55,315 bases of DNA from Chromatium okenii. GTDB taxonomy: Bacteria > Pseudomonadota > Gammaproteobacteria > Chromatiales > Chromatiaceae. The notes beneath the pieces were generated by a model. It was not told where the DNA came from. It did not search any database and saw only the letters and a program-made list of their open reading frames with translations. Location: assembly GCF_016583745.1 (NCBI RefSeq), contig NZ_NRRQ01000021.1, positions 1-55,315 of the forward strand, in the 5' to 3' direction. Of the stretch, positions 47,859-55,315 are shown one piece after another. Within the stretch, counting starts at the first letter, position 1; the number at the start of each line of letters is the position of its first letter. Position numbers and translations under genes: made by a program.

Positions 47859-47892
47859 TTCACGCTGGTTTAGGCTTATAAGCCAGCGTGAA
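47859..47892 (+). terminator. Hairpin after the CARF nuclease gene
   Basis: TTCACGCTGG and CCAGCGTGAA are perfect ten-base complements around a 14-base loop, six bases after the stop; TACTTTT follows. A terminator is likely, though some read-through to csx16 is possible. Confidence 0.75.
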
Positions 47893-47948
47893 TACTTTTA
47901 AAATTACATAATGGATTAACGTTTATTCAACCGGAGCGTTGCTTTGCT

Positions 47949-48275
47949 ATGACCACTTATTTTGTTACTAGTCACTCCGGCGCTCGCGCTTGGGCAACGC
48001 AAGAAGGTCTCAACGTTGACGCGGTCGTGATCCATCTTGATCCTGCCAGCATCGCGCCCGGCGACATCGTGATCGGCTCGCTGCCGGTCAATCTTGCCGC
48101 CGAGGTCTGCGCTCGCGGTGGGCGCTATCTCCATTTATCCATTGATTTACCAGCCGATTTGCGCGGACAGGAATTGACCGCTGAGGACATGCGCAATTGC
48201 GGAGCGCGGTTGGAGGAATTTCGCGTCGCCCGCGTGCCATTCAATAGAGAAGCAGCATCAAAACTCTGTGAATGA
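47949..48275 (+). CDS. csx16: Csx16 (VVA1548-family) CRISPR accessory protein
   Basis: A 108-residue protein beginning MTTYFVTSHSGARAWATQEG, then VVIHLDPASIAPGDIVIGSL and PVNLAAEVCARGGRYLHLSI. These blocks match the Csx16 family, found only beside type III CRISPR loci. It has a CARF-like alpha/beta character, and members have been proposed as ring nucleases that degrade cyclic tetra-adenylate and switch off the response. Directly following a cyclic-tetra-adenylate-type effector, it would make a matched on/off pair. The GGAG before it lies rather far (13 bases). I see no other function to prefer. Confidence 0.88.
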   Translation: MTTYFVTSHSGARAWATQEGLNVDAVVIHLDPASIAPGDIVIGSLPVNLAAEVCARGGRYLHLSIDLPADLRGQELTAEDMRNCGARLEEFRVARVPFNREAASKLCE

Positions 48276-48406
48276 ATTGCGATTTTGACAAGGTGAATTA
48301 AACAACCACTGAACCGTGTTAATTTTTACAGAAAATTGACACCAACAAACAAAAAAGTGATAACGTATTCACTAACAGTTCACAAGTAAACTATAGGAAA
48401 AAAGAC

Positions 48407-48768
48407 ATGAGTATTTTTGAGCCACACGTTGAGGAAATCTTTGAGAACTTTTTACCGAACACAAGAGATTCCCGCGAAACACTCGCTGCTGCGCTCCAGA
48501 TGAAGGAACAAGCACTTAAGGTAATTGCTTGCGGGATGCTTAACGCGGGTAAGAGTTCATTACTCAATGCGTTGACCGATCAACTTGAGAACGAGGTTTT
48601 TGCAACTGGTCCAGTTCGGACTACCACCAAAAAAGCAGAGCTGTCACATCATCAGTTTATTTTTACTGACACGCCGGGGCTTGATGCAATAGAAGCGGAT
48701 AATATATAAGCATAGTCGACAGTAAAGACTGCTGATGTATTGCTATTTGCACGGCATCTCCACTGATG
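48407..48768 (+). pseudogene. Dynamin-like GTPase, decayed 5' fragment
   Basis: A 100-codon frame begins MSIFEPHVEEIFENFLPNTR and holds G1 (GMLNAGKSSLLNAL), a candidate G2 threonine (VRTTTKKAEL) and G3 (FTDTPGLDAIEADN). It then meets TAA at 48707 and TAG at 48713, yet the same frame continues STVKTADVLLFARHLH before a further stop, which is what a dynamin-family GTPase should say after G3. So this is a gene broken by nonsense mutations and then cut off; family members are usually over 500 residues. A good AGGA ribosome-binding site precedes it. A short truncated product could still be made. Confidence 0.8.
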
Positions 48769-48979
48769 AACGGCTAATTTATGAATTCCGTACTGTGCGC
48801 GCTTTCGACCGCGACTGGTTCGATGCTGCATACGCGATCGCTTTAAGTCGTGGCTTGGCGCAGCAGCCAATGAGCGTTAATCCATGAATCAAAACCATTT
48901 TTACACTCGCGTGATTGAACAACTTAGGCAGGGAGAACGATTGGCACAATTTATTCACCTACTAATTCGTCTCTATTAG
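48735..48979 (+). other. Two tiny overlapping frames, probably gene debris
   Basis: Between the GTPase fragment and the next gene lie a 50-codon frame (48735-48887; contains ISTDERLIYEFRTVRAFDRD) and a 31-codon frame (48884-48979; MNQNHFYTRVIEQLRQGERL) that overlap as ATGA. Neither matches a family I know. The first has protein-like composition and may be the remains of another gene or of a cargo lost by deletion. I see no strong evidence that either is expressed. Confidence 0.3.
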
Positions 48980-48989
48980 GAACATAATA

Positions 48990-50102
48990 ATGGGATTTTG
49001 GCATACTGGTTACATCGAATTTCACGAGCCACAAGGTCTGGATGATTTAGTTTTTTTGGAGCCAACTCGCTATCCCTGTAAACATTGCTCTGATAGTTTT
49101 TTGTCGCCTGAAGAATTGCGTAATCATTTGTTTGAAAAGCACCCGCAAAAGAGACCTATATTATTGATACGAGGACGTGAAGTTGGTACTAATCGAGAGC
49201 GCATCACCTGTAAACTAACACTTGATGAAATTAGTTTTCTTCATTGTGATTCTGCTTGGATCAATACAATGTCTGTAACCCCTAATCAAGTATGTGAACA
49301 GCTTTGTAATTTCAAAAACGATACTGTGATTGTAAAATTGGCAAACAAGACTATCGCAGCAGAATTTAACCTACACTTTGAAGTTGCTGATACAAAAGAT
49401 TTAGATGGAGTTGACGAATGTTTTTTAAATATAGCTCGTCTGAAACAGTTTGATCGGGATGCTTTAGAGGCATTTAATACAGCGGCGCATGACTACCCAA
49501 CGGCTGTAGGGTATGCAAACGGTATCTACGAATATTTTACTGCTGTTCGCATCAAAGAGCAAAATCCAACAGTATCATTGCCTTATGCTGAATACCGTGC
49601 AAAATTTAATTCAGCAATGGATGTTATCCAGCATTTCAACCGTCCATTGGCACGGACGATCTGTGGCTTAATTGCTTTTCATCTGAATAATTTCGATGCT
49701 CAAGTAATTCGACAGTTGGATAAAACTCGCATGAGAATTGCTGCCCAACGCTTTTCGCTGTGGATTAAAGGGAATGCAGGCAGTGCCTGTAATTTACTAT
49801 CTGATCCGTTTGATGATCGCTTTGAAAAGCTATTGACTGATAATCAAACCGAGCATATACTGCGTTGGAGCATCTCTAGCAATGGAATACTCAGTGCAGA
49901 AATTTCTGAGATCGAACAGATGATGAAATTTAGCGGGTTGCCTGATTTAGATCGTACCAAACTACACGTCTTACTTGCCGAATATTATGCAAGTATCAAT
50001 GAAATAAATGATGCTAAACGACATGCACGAGAACTGCGTGGTAATTCACAGTTGGGAAGTTGGGCAGAATGTCTGTTACATCGAGTAAACAGTGAGAAGT
50101 AA
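48990..50102 (+). CDS. C2H2 zinc-finger protein of the Hsp70/dynamin cluster
   Basis: A 370-residue protein starting MGFWHTGYIEFHEPQGLDDL. A classic C2H2 finger, CX2CX12HX4H, lies near residues 31-54 (CKHCSDSFLSPEELRNHLFE). The rest is mostly helical with a run near residues 150-230 (FNTAAHDYPTAVGYANGIYE, YAEYRAKFNSAMDVIQHFNR), and no catalytic motif I can name; the C-terminal part has TPR-like features (LLAEYYASINEINDAKRHAR). Bacterial C2H2 fingers are unusual. It precedes the coiled-coil gene by five bases and an Hsp70-like gene after that, a tight three-gene unit. AGGAA before the start is a good ribosome-binding site. A role as a targeting or sensing subunit is inference. Confidence 0.75.
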   Translation: MGFWHTGYIEFHEPQGLDDLVFLEPTRYPCKHCSDSFLSPEELRNHLFEKHPQKRPILLIRGREVGTNRERITCKLTLDEISFLHCDSAWINTMSVTPNQVCEQLCNFKNDTVIVKLANKTIAAEFNLHFEVADTKDLDGVDECFLNIARLKQFDRDALEAFNTAAHDYPTAVGYANGIYEYFTAVRIKEQNPTVSLPYAEYRAKFNSAMDVIQHFNRPLARTICGLIAFHLNNFDAQVIRQLDKTRMRIAAQRFSLWIKGNAGSACNLLSDPFDDRFEKLLTDNQTEHILRWSISSNGILSAEISEIEQMMKFSGLPDLDRTKLHVLLAEYYASINEINDAKRHARELRGNSQLGSWAECLLHRVNSEK

Positions 50103-50107
50103 AAATC

Positions 50108-51283
50108 ATGTCGGGTAATGATAAGGTTACTATCAAGGATAAAAAGACTGGAGTAATTACTGAGGGTAAGCCTGCACGGTCGCAAGGACGGCAATCCTGC
50201 AAAGGCAACCATAGTAATAATCTCAGTACGGCGGAAGTGACAATAACTGCTACTTCGGCCTCTCCTCCATCATCTAAAAAAACAACAAGTCAGAAATTGG
50301 AAAGCATTGTAGATTTTATTGATTTTGCTTACAAACGGAAAGGACAACGTATTGATTCTTCCAAACTGAAAAAGGATTTTGTAAAACTGGAGCCAAGTGA
50401 ACCTAAGCGATTGTTAGAATTGGCTAGAGCAGATATTTTGCTGGCTGTACCAGTGCAACTATTATTCGTAGTGCGTGAAATAACCAATCAAACAATGAAG
50501 AATACTTTGCAAGATTTTATTCGTGATGTATTGCTGGCACATCCACTATTTAGTCCAATCGAACTGATTGATACAGTAAAGAATTTACCTGACGCTCTAA
50601 TGCCAGCGGCGGCATTGAAACGAGTAGCCCAACCTGAAGCTGCTATCCTCGATGAAATCGTATTCAACGGTGAGAAGCTATCTAAGAAAGAATCTAGCGA
50701 ACTATGCGCTAATGCTGTTAGTTGCCTAGCGTTATGGTTTGTAGAAAACCGCGCACTTTCAATACAACAAGTGACACAAGACCTATTCGATTCGTTTTGG
50801 GAGCCAAGCTGTAAAGAAGTGATCGATGACACAGAAATTTTACGTTGTTTGACTAGCATTAATTCGATGAATGCGGGGGTGATAGGTAGAATCTTCGCTC
50901 AATCTGTCAGCAAAAAAGCGCGTATTGCTGAGAGCGCGCTAAAAGAAAAAGATAGGTTACAACAATGCCACGCACAATTGCAGACTGAAAATGCTAATCT
51001 GAAAGCTATTATTTCTGAACGTGATATGCGTATTCAGGCGTTGGGAGATGAACTTGCTACTGAACAGCAACGTCACAGAGAAACTCGAATTCATCTGTAC
51101 GAGGATATGAATATTTTACGGGGGCGTCTATTAAGACGATTAAAATCTGGAACAGAACTTCTTACTGATGGACTTCAAGCTTTGCGGCGTAACCCTCCAA
51201 AAATTGCTGTCATGGAAGATCATGCCGAACGTGCATTAGAAGAATTAAAAATAGAAATAGAACAACTAGGAATGGAGCAATAA
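50108..51283 (+). CDS. Coiled-coil, possibly GrpE-like partner of the Hsp70-like protein
   Basis: A 391-residue protein. A low-complexity basic/serine-rich N-terminus (about 1-65) is followed by a helical middle region (SIVDFIDFAYKRKGQRIDSS onward) and, from about 280, a heptad-rich coiled coil (RLQQCHAQLQTENANLKAII). It ends in LRGRLLRRLKSGTELLTDGL and then VMEDHAERALEELKIEIEQL. In some bacterial Hsp70/dynamin loci a protein at this position is annotated as a nucleotide-exchange factor of the GrpE kind, and the long antiparallel-helix potential would fit, but I see no firm GrpE motif. It ends one base before the Hsp70 gene. Confidence 0.68.
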   Translation: MSGNDKVTIKDKKTGVITEGKPARSQGRQSCKGNHSNNLSTAEVTITATSASPPSSKKTTSQKLESIVDFIDFAYKRKGQRIDSSKLKKDFVKLEPSEPKRLLELARADILLAVPVQLLFVVREITNQTMKNTLQDFIRDVLLAHPLFSPIELIDTVKNLPDALMPAAALKRVAQPEAAILDEIVFNGEKLSKKESSELCANAVSCLALWFVENRALSIQQVTQDLFDSFWEPSCKEVIDDTEILRCLTSINSMNAGVIGRIFAQSVSKKARIAESALKEKDRLQQCHAQLQTENANLKAIISERDMRIQALGDELATEQQRHRETRIHLYEDMNILRGRLLRRLKSGTELLTDGLQALRRNPPKIAVMEDHAERALEELKIEIEQLGMEQ

Positions 51284-51284
51284 A

Positions 51285-53048
51285 ATGGCAGTTGTGGGAT
51301 TTGATTTCGGAACAACAAACAGTTTGATTGCAGTCATTGTTGCTGATCGCGCCATCAACGCACTGGATGAAGAAGGGCTTCCTATTCCGTCTGTTGTTTG
51401 TTATGAAGGTGGTAAAACTATAGTTGGGAAAAAAGCAAAAGAGCGACGTAGTGAAGCTGGTTTAGGAATTAAGGGGAATGTCGTTTCCTCACCAAAGATG
51501 TTTCTCGGACAGGAAAGTATTTATGTTGAAGGCTTGCGTCTTAATCCGATAGATGTAGTTTCTGATGTTGTCAAGTATGTTATTAGCCAAGCTACCGCAA
51601 ATCAATACCGTGAAATCGACACCATTACTCATGCAGTAGTGACTATTCCTGTGGATACTAATGGGCGTTGGCGAGTTGCTTTACGAGATGCTTTTCGTCG
51701 TGTAGGTATAGGTATTGTGCAATATATACATGAGCCACTCGCGGCACTGTACGGTTTTCTACGTTCTCAAACAGATGTAACTGCTGCATTACGACACTAT
51801 AACCGTGAACTTTTATTGGTATTTGATTGGGGTGGAGGAACGCTTGATCTAACATTATGCCAACTCACTAACGGGATGTTAGTGCAAATACGCAATGACG
51901 GCACCAGTGAAGTTGGCGGTGATCATTTTGATGATTTGATCCGTAACGAAATTGTTCGACGTGTGCTTCAAGATCGAGGACTAGATGATACGGTAAAAAT
52001 TCAGCCCGATGCGTGGATACGGCTACTCCATCGCTGTGAACGCGCTAAGATCGATCTTTCCACTCGTAAGAGTGTCGAAATTTACGTTCCCTGCTTTTTT
52101 CCCGACATGACGGATGAAGACCTACAGTTTCGCCTTACACAGGAAATACTCGAAGAAATAACTGATCCCTTGTTGACTAAAGGATTAAATCGAATTCGTA
52201 AAGTATTGAATGAGACAGACGTGGCACCAGCCCAGATTGCTCTTTGTTTGGCAACTGGTGGTATGGTTAATATGCCAGCAATTAAATCGCGTTTACATGA
52301 GTGGTTTGGCCCACAGCGGGTCGAAGTTTCTGAGCACACTAGCACACTAATTGCCGAGGGGGCTGCATGGATTGCACATGATGAGGTAAGGTTACAACTC
52401 GCTAAAAATGTAGAGTTACTGCTGGCAAGGAATTCATATTTACCAGTTATTAAGGCTGGCACTGCAATGCCGGGAGAAGGCGATATTCATTCGAGTAATT
52501 TTCATCTGTATTGTGTTGATCCGCGTGATGGTAATGCAAAATTCCAGCTTGTGTCGCCAGTGCGACCGGGTATTAACATCCTTAAAAACGATGTGCGTAT
52601 TCCTCTCGAAAATCTGGTTGTTGAGGTTGACGCAAAGGCAAAGCTATTCCAAGAAAGGCTAGAATTGGATGTTAGTATTAATGATAATTTAATCCTAACT
52701 GCTCATGCCCGATCAATTAATAAGTGTGATTATGATAAAAAAGAAGTGCATGATCTGGAGTTCGGATTGACAGTTGCTGATAGTGATGGTGGCAACAAAA
52801 CTGATGATACCCTCTTAAAAATATCATCACGCCAGCGTGGTGAACTTACTATCCGTTCTAATATTGCTAATAGGAAAGATAGTAAACTGGTGCCGGGAGA
52901 ATTACTTGACGAATATGCACCTGAGTATTTTGACCGCCGTTTGAATCCTCCTGAATATCAAGATCGAGAACGTTTGTACTACAAACCCTGTTCGATATGT
53001 GGACGCGCATCGAATGATCCACTGTGTCAGTGTTCTTCTAAGCTGTAG
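51285..53048 (+). CDS. Hsp70-like ATPase with C-terminal zinc ribbon
   Basis: A 587-residue Hsp70-family protein. Residues 1-380 are the actin-like ATPase: GFDFGTTNSLIAV (phosphate 1), VTIPVDTNGRWRVALRDAF, FDWGGGTLDLTL (phosphate 2), EVGGDHFDDLIRNEI and CLATGGMVNMPAIKSRL (adenosine). A beta-rich stretch with weak resemblance to the substrate-binding domain follows (about 400-530), but the helical lid and EEVD-like end are absent; instead it ends with CSICGRASNDPLCQCSS, four or more cysteines in a ribbon arrangement. It is not DnaK: it sits with a C2H2 protein, a coiled-coil protein and dynamin-like genes, with GGAG before its start. A switch ATPase in a defence or stress system is inferred. 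Confidence 0.88.
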   Translation: MAVVGFDFGTTNSLIAVIVADRAINALDEEGLPIPSVVCYEGGKTIVGKKAKERRSEAGLGIKGNVVSSPKMFLGQESIYVEGLRLNPIDVVSDVVKYVISQATANQYREIDTITHAVVTIPVDTNGRWRVALRDAFRRVGIGIVQYIHEPLAALYGFLRSQTDVTAALRHYNRELLLVFDWGGGTLDLTLCQLTNGMLVQIRNDGTSEVGGDHFDDLIRNEIVRRVLQDRGLDDTVKIQPDAWIRLLHRCERAKIDLSTRKSVEIYVPCFFPDMTDEDLQFRLTQEILEEITDPLLTKGLNRIRKVLNETDVAPAQIALCLATGGMVNMPAIKSRLHEWFGPQRVEVSEHTSTLIAEGAAWIAHDEVRLQLAKNVELLLARNSYLPVIKAGTAMPGEGDIHSSNFHLYCVDPRDGNAKFQLVSPVRPGINILKNDVRIPLENLVVEVDAKAKLFQERLELDVSINDNLILTAHARSINKCDYDKKEVHDLEFGLTVADSDGGNKTDDTLLKISSRQRGELTIRSNIANRKDSKLVPGELLDEYAPEYFDRRLNPPEYQDRERLYYKPCSICGRASNDPLCQCSSKL

Positions 53049-53129
53049 TTGTTTATTTCAATCTTGGGTAATGGTCATATGATAGAATAAAATTAAAATA
53101 TCGCTACATACTTAAATCGGCGTTAAAGG

Positions 53130-53486
53130 AATGGAAAAATTGCTACCACGGCAGGACAAACGACTGGCAAAGCAATTCCTTGGATTGGGCCAGCCATTAC
53201 CATTATTAGTAGCATTTGAGATTATTATAAAGCACAGGAAGCAGAACAGGCACAAATTCGGCAGATAGAAGCACAGGTCCGCGCAATTCAAGACGCGGTT
53301 GAACAACAGGCAACTCGTTTAGAAAGAGAGTTTGAAGATGGTTATTTAGCAGCAATTAAACAAGCATTTGCGCCAATTGAAACGGCGTTTGTTGAACAAT
53401 CCCGTGCTTTGGGTAAGCAATCACAAGCATTGACTTCGGATCGCGCTGCATTGGAATCAATCAAATATCGGCTGTCTTCTATTTAA
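53130..53486 (+). pseudogene. Dynamin-like GTPase, decayed C-terminal fragment
   Basis: One frame reads NGKIATTAGQTTGKAIPWIG, PAITIISSI, then a TGA stop at 53217, and continues DYYKAQEAEQAQIRQIEAQV to QALTSDRAALESIKYRLSSI and TAA. This hydrophobic glycine/proline turn followed by a long charged coiled coil is typical of the C-terminus of LeoA-type bacterial dynamin-like proteins. There is no start codon that would give the whole segment, and a TAA lies just upstream at 53124. It is thus the tail of a lost gene, and a plausible 3' half for the 5' fragment at 48407, with the three-gene Hsp70 set lying between the halves. Confidence 0.65.
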
Positions 53487-53506
53487 GTTGTCATTAGCAT
53501 TGCACG

Positions 53507-53710
53507 ATGCCAATTCCTCCCGCTCCAATTCGCTATACCTGCCCCAATTGCGGTTGGTCAAAAACCGTAACGCCTAAAAGTGATGTGTTATTTGCGGGTG
53601 AGTTTTTTAGAGCTTGCCCGCGTTGTCACCACACGCCATTAGACACTCGTCAATTGTCAACATCATCCATCCAGCATTTAATCCAGCAGATCAAAAGCGT
53701 TTTACGCTAA
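53507..53710 (+). CDS. Small zinc-ribbon protein
   Basis: A 67-residue protein, MPIPPAPIRYTCPNCGWSKT at its start and CPRCHHTPLDTRQL later, giving a CX2C...CX2C zinc ribbon separated by 18 residues. Nothing else is recognisable. It lies between the dynamin-type fragment and the next dynamin-like gene, with 42 bases to the latter, so it may be co-transcribed with that GTPase and serve as an adaptor. The ribosome-binding site is not obvious, and an ATG close to the preceding stop is the only good start. Confidence 0.6.
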   Translation: MPIPPAPIRYTCPNCGWSKTVTPKSDVLFAGEFFRACPRCHHTPLDTRQLSTSSIQHLIQQIKSVLR

Positions 53711-53752
53711 CCGATCAGCTTAACACCGCGTTTTATACACAAGAAGGTCACA

Positions 53753-55237
53753 ATGGCTATCAAAAAGAATATAAAGTTTGATTTACCTATCGGTGGCATT
53801 CGTGCAAAAAACATGCAGGAAATAAGAGAGCATTTTACGCTTGAGATTTTAGAATATGCGCGTAATGGTACTTTAGTAAAATGGTTGCGATCGCGTAAGT
53901 TAGAAGATGAACTGACAGCAGTTCAAGCGTTATCAGAATTAGATGATGATGCGCTGTTTTTAGGGTTATGTACCGTGTTTTCCGTTTCACCACGACAAAA
54001 CTTACTGACTGCCTTGGCTCAATTGCGTGGCGAGTTTAATGCAGCAAAGGTTGATATAAAACCTCGTGAGAAAACATTAGAGCGTGCGCTTAGTGAATTG
54101 GCACGCTCGGTATCAATTGCTTCAAATAATTCGGGATTAAAAGAGGATAACTTCCTCACTCAAGCGGTTATCAACACCAATATAAAAATAGCTGCCAGTT
54201 TAGCAAAATGGCGAGAAGATGTGAGTCGCCAGCAACGGAACACTGAATTTCGAGAGCAGTTTGGTGATTCACTACTGGTTTATGTCTATGGCAAGGTCAA
54301 GGCCGGAAAGAGTGCGATTGGGAATTATGTTGCCTACGGACATGGCGATCCAAACCGCTCAATTATTGATGCGGCTGAACCGACACCTGAATTTTTTTGT
54401 GAAGCAATCGCAGAAGATGCAAAAAAACCAGAAGCGGAATTAACAGCGGCTGAATTAGAAGAAAAACGTAAATTAGACGCACAACGTAATTTAGCCGAAC
54501 AACGCAAGTTTGCTGTTGGCGCTTGTGAAACAACTTCATTTATTCAAGGGTTTAAACTGTCTGGTCTCACTTGGATTGATTCGCCGGGATTGCATTCCAG
54601 AACCGAACCAAAAGGTCAATTGGCACAGGATTATGTTGATGCTGCTGATTTGATTTTATATCCAATAAGTTCGAATCAACCCGGACGCGCTACCGATTTA
54701 GAGGAAATTGCTGATTTGCTGCAAAAAGGCAAGCGCGTTGAGGTGGTTATTACTCGCTGCGATGTTACTGAGGTAGATAAAAATGATGCTGGAGAACTTA
54801 TTTATCAACTCGTAATGAAATCGGATAGCGATCGAGCTATGATGAGCAAATACACTTATGATCAAATTGTTCAGCTTGAAAAAAAACAGTGCAATGATCA
54901 ATTAGAGGTGCTCACAGTTTCAGTCCGCTATGCTGAAGAACATGACAATAATGCTGATGAACTTGAAAAGAGCGGTATGAATGCGCTGTTTCGCAAGCTC
55001 ACAGCATTAACGCAATCTGAAAGTGTGCGATTGAAAAAAGAAACGCCGCTCAATAATTTACGAGCGGTTGTCAATCATATTCTCACTGGTGATTTATCAG
55101 TTAAAGAACTGCGCGATGATCTTACTCTGCTGGAGACAGCTATTGAAAAGTCTAAACTTTTACGAAAAATCATTGCTTTTGAACAAATTAGGAGTTACGC
55201 AGTTGCGAACAAGCCATACAATGGTGCTGATAAATAA
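53753..55237 (+). CDS. Dynamin-like GTPase, 3' end replaced by a repeat
   Basis: A 494-residue protein starting MAIKKNIKFDLPIGGIRAKN. After about 160 helical residues comes the GTPase domain: G1 VYGKVKAGKSAIGNY (near 180), G3 WIDSPGLHSRTEP (near 280), and G4 VVITRCDVTEV (near 325), the pattern of bacterial dynamin-like proteins that bind GTP and often work in pairs on membranes. The helical stalk then follows, but from RSYAVANK on the frame is encoded by a TTAGGAGTTACGCAG repeat (55188-55208) found elsewhere between genes, so the natural C-terminus is probably lost. With its partner at 48407 also broken, the dynamin part of this locus looks inactive. Confidence 0.85.
   Translation: MAIKKNIKFDLPIGGIRAKNMQEIREHFTLEILEYARNGTLVKWLRSRKLEDELTAVQALSELDDDALFLGLCTVFSVSPRQNLLTALAQLRGEFNAAKVDIKPREKTLERALSELARSVSIASNNSGLKEDNFLTQAVINTNIKIAASLAKWREDVSRQQRNTEFREQFGDSLLVYVYGKVKAGKSAIGNYVAYGHGDPNRSIIDAAEPTPEFFCEAIAEDAKKPEAELTAAELEEKRKLDAQRNLAEQRKFAVGACETTSFIQGFKLSGLTWIDSPGLHSRTEPKGQLAQDYVDAADLILYPISSNQPGRATDLEEIADLLQKGKRVEVVITRCDVTEVDKNDAGELIYQLVMKSDSDRAMMSKYTYDQIVQLEKKQCNDQLEVLTVSVRYAEEHDNNADELEKSGMNALFRKLTALTQSESVRLKKETPLNNLRAVVNHILTGDLSVKELRDDLTLLETAIEKSKLLRKIIAFEQIRSYAVANKPYNGADK
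55188..55208 (+). repeat. TTAGGAGTTACGCAG repeat copy at the end of the dynamin-like gene
   Basis: TTAGGAGTTACGCAGTTGCG at 55188 differs at one base from the copy at 34232 and shares its first 15 bases (one mismatch) with the element at 33233. Here it lies inside the reading frame of the GTPase. The element's other end, if any, is outside the window or not recognisable. Confidence 0.65.
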
Positions 55238-55315
55238 AATCGCACGGCACTGCGCACGATCTTATTTTTTGCTTCCATAATGCTTATTCCAGTTCGATAG
55301 AAGTAGCGTTCCAAA

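Noticed and set aside
46361-48406. Search for a CRISPR array near the type III genes
   Set aside because: The gaps contain only hairpins and ribosome-binding sites; no repeated 25-40 base units with spacers were seen here or upstream of cas10.

Overview
The window looks like a chromosomal segment of a gammaproteobacterial purple sulfur bacterium (Chromatiaceae type) of moderate GC. The best lineage clues are a photoactive-yellow-protein/bacteriophytochrome/GGDEF-EAL fusion (Ppd type, 29816-33157), a divergent lycopene cyclase (crtY) and Rieske-containing aromatic-carotenoid desaturase/methyltransferase (crtU) pair expected for okenone synthesis, multiheme cytochromes c, and an H+-pyrophosphatase. 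An okenone former such as Chromatium okenii would fit, but this is inference; no rRNA or tRNA gene is present to place the organism.

Layout. 1-1200: insertion-sequence debris (a partial IS5-like transposase next to a truncated IS481-like transposase) beside a shortened HicB-like antitoxin. 1227-4640: a large Eco57I-type restriction/methylase. 4802-9938: low-molecular-weight protein tyrosine phosphatase, then a REC-PAS-GGDEF-EAL-REC protein overlapping a PAS hybrid histidine kinase. 9957-12621 (minus): two MinD-like ATPases with ferredoxin domains and two NifX/NifB-C-like proteins, resembling the accessory genes of 'orange protein' loci, with a divergent 59-residue zinc protein. 13183-15231: K+-independent-type H+-PPase. 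15912-19668 (minus): overlapping operon for a seven-haem cytochrome, a cytochrome b561-like membrane protein and an eight-haem cytochrome. 19721-22982: crtY and crtU. 23186-29806: alpha carbonic anhydrase, mobA, sdhB, sodB, a NYN-domain protein, parE and aroE. 29816-37777: ppd, two membrane-protein genes (one an orphan hyfB-like subunit), plsC and gmhB, with short mobile-like intergenic repeats.

The right third is a defence-like island. 38174-46360 is one tightly overlapping operon for a type III-D-like CRISPR effector: HD-less Cas10 with an intact GGDD motif, a Cas7-like RAMP, a Csx10/Cas5-like RAMP with an extra helical C-terminus, a double-RAMP protein, a small Csx19-like protein and a very long RAMP protein. 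A second short unit encodes a Card1/Can2-like CARF nuclease and Csx16, so the locus appears built for cyclic-oligoadenylate signalling. No cas1, cas2, cas6 or repeat array is visible. 

From 48407 to the window end lies a second, less familiar assembly: a decayed dynamin-like GTPase 5' fragment, a C2H2 zinc-finger protein, a coiled-coil protein, an Hsp70-like ATPase with a C-terminal zinc ribbon, a decayed dynamin-type C-terminal fragment, a small zinc-ribbon protein and a dynamin-like GTPase whose 3' end runs into a dispersed repeat also found at 33232 and 34231. This Hsp70/C2H2/coiled-coil/dynamin set is my best candidate for an incompletely described system; its function is not shown by the sequence. 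All identifications are from reading motifs; no database search was possible.
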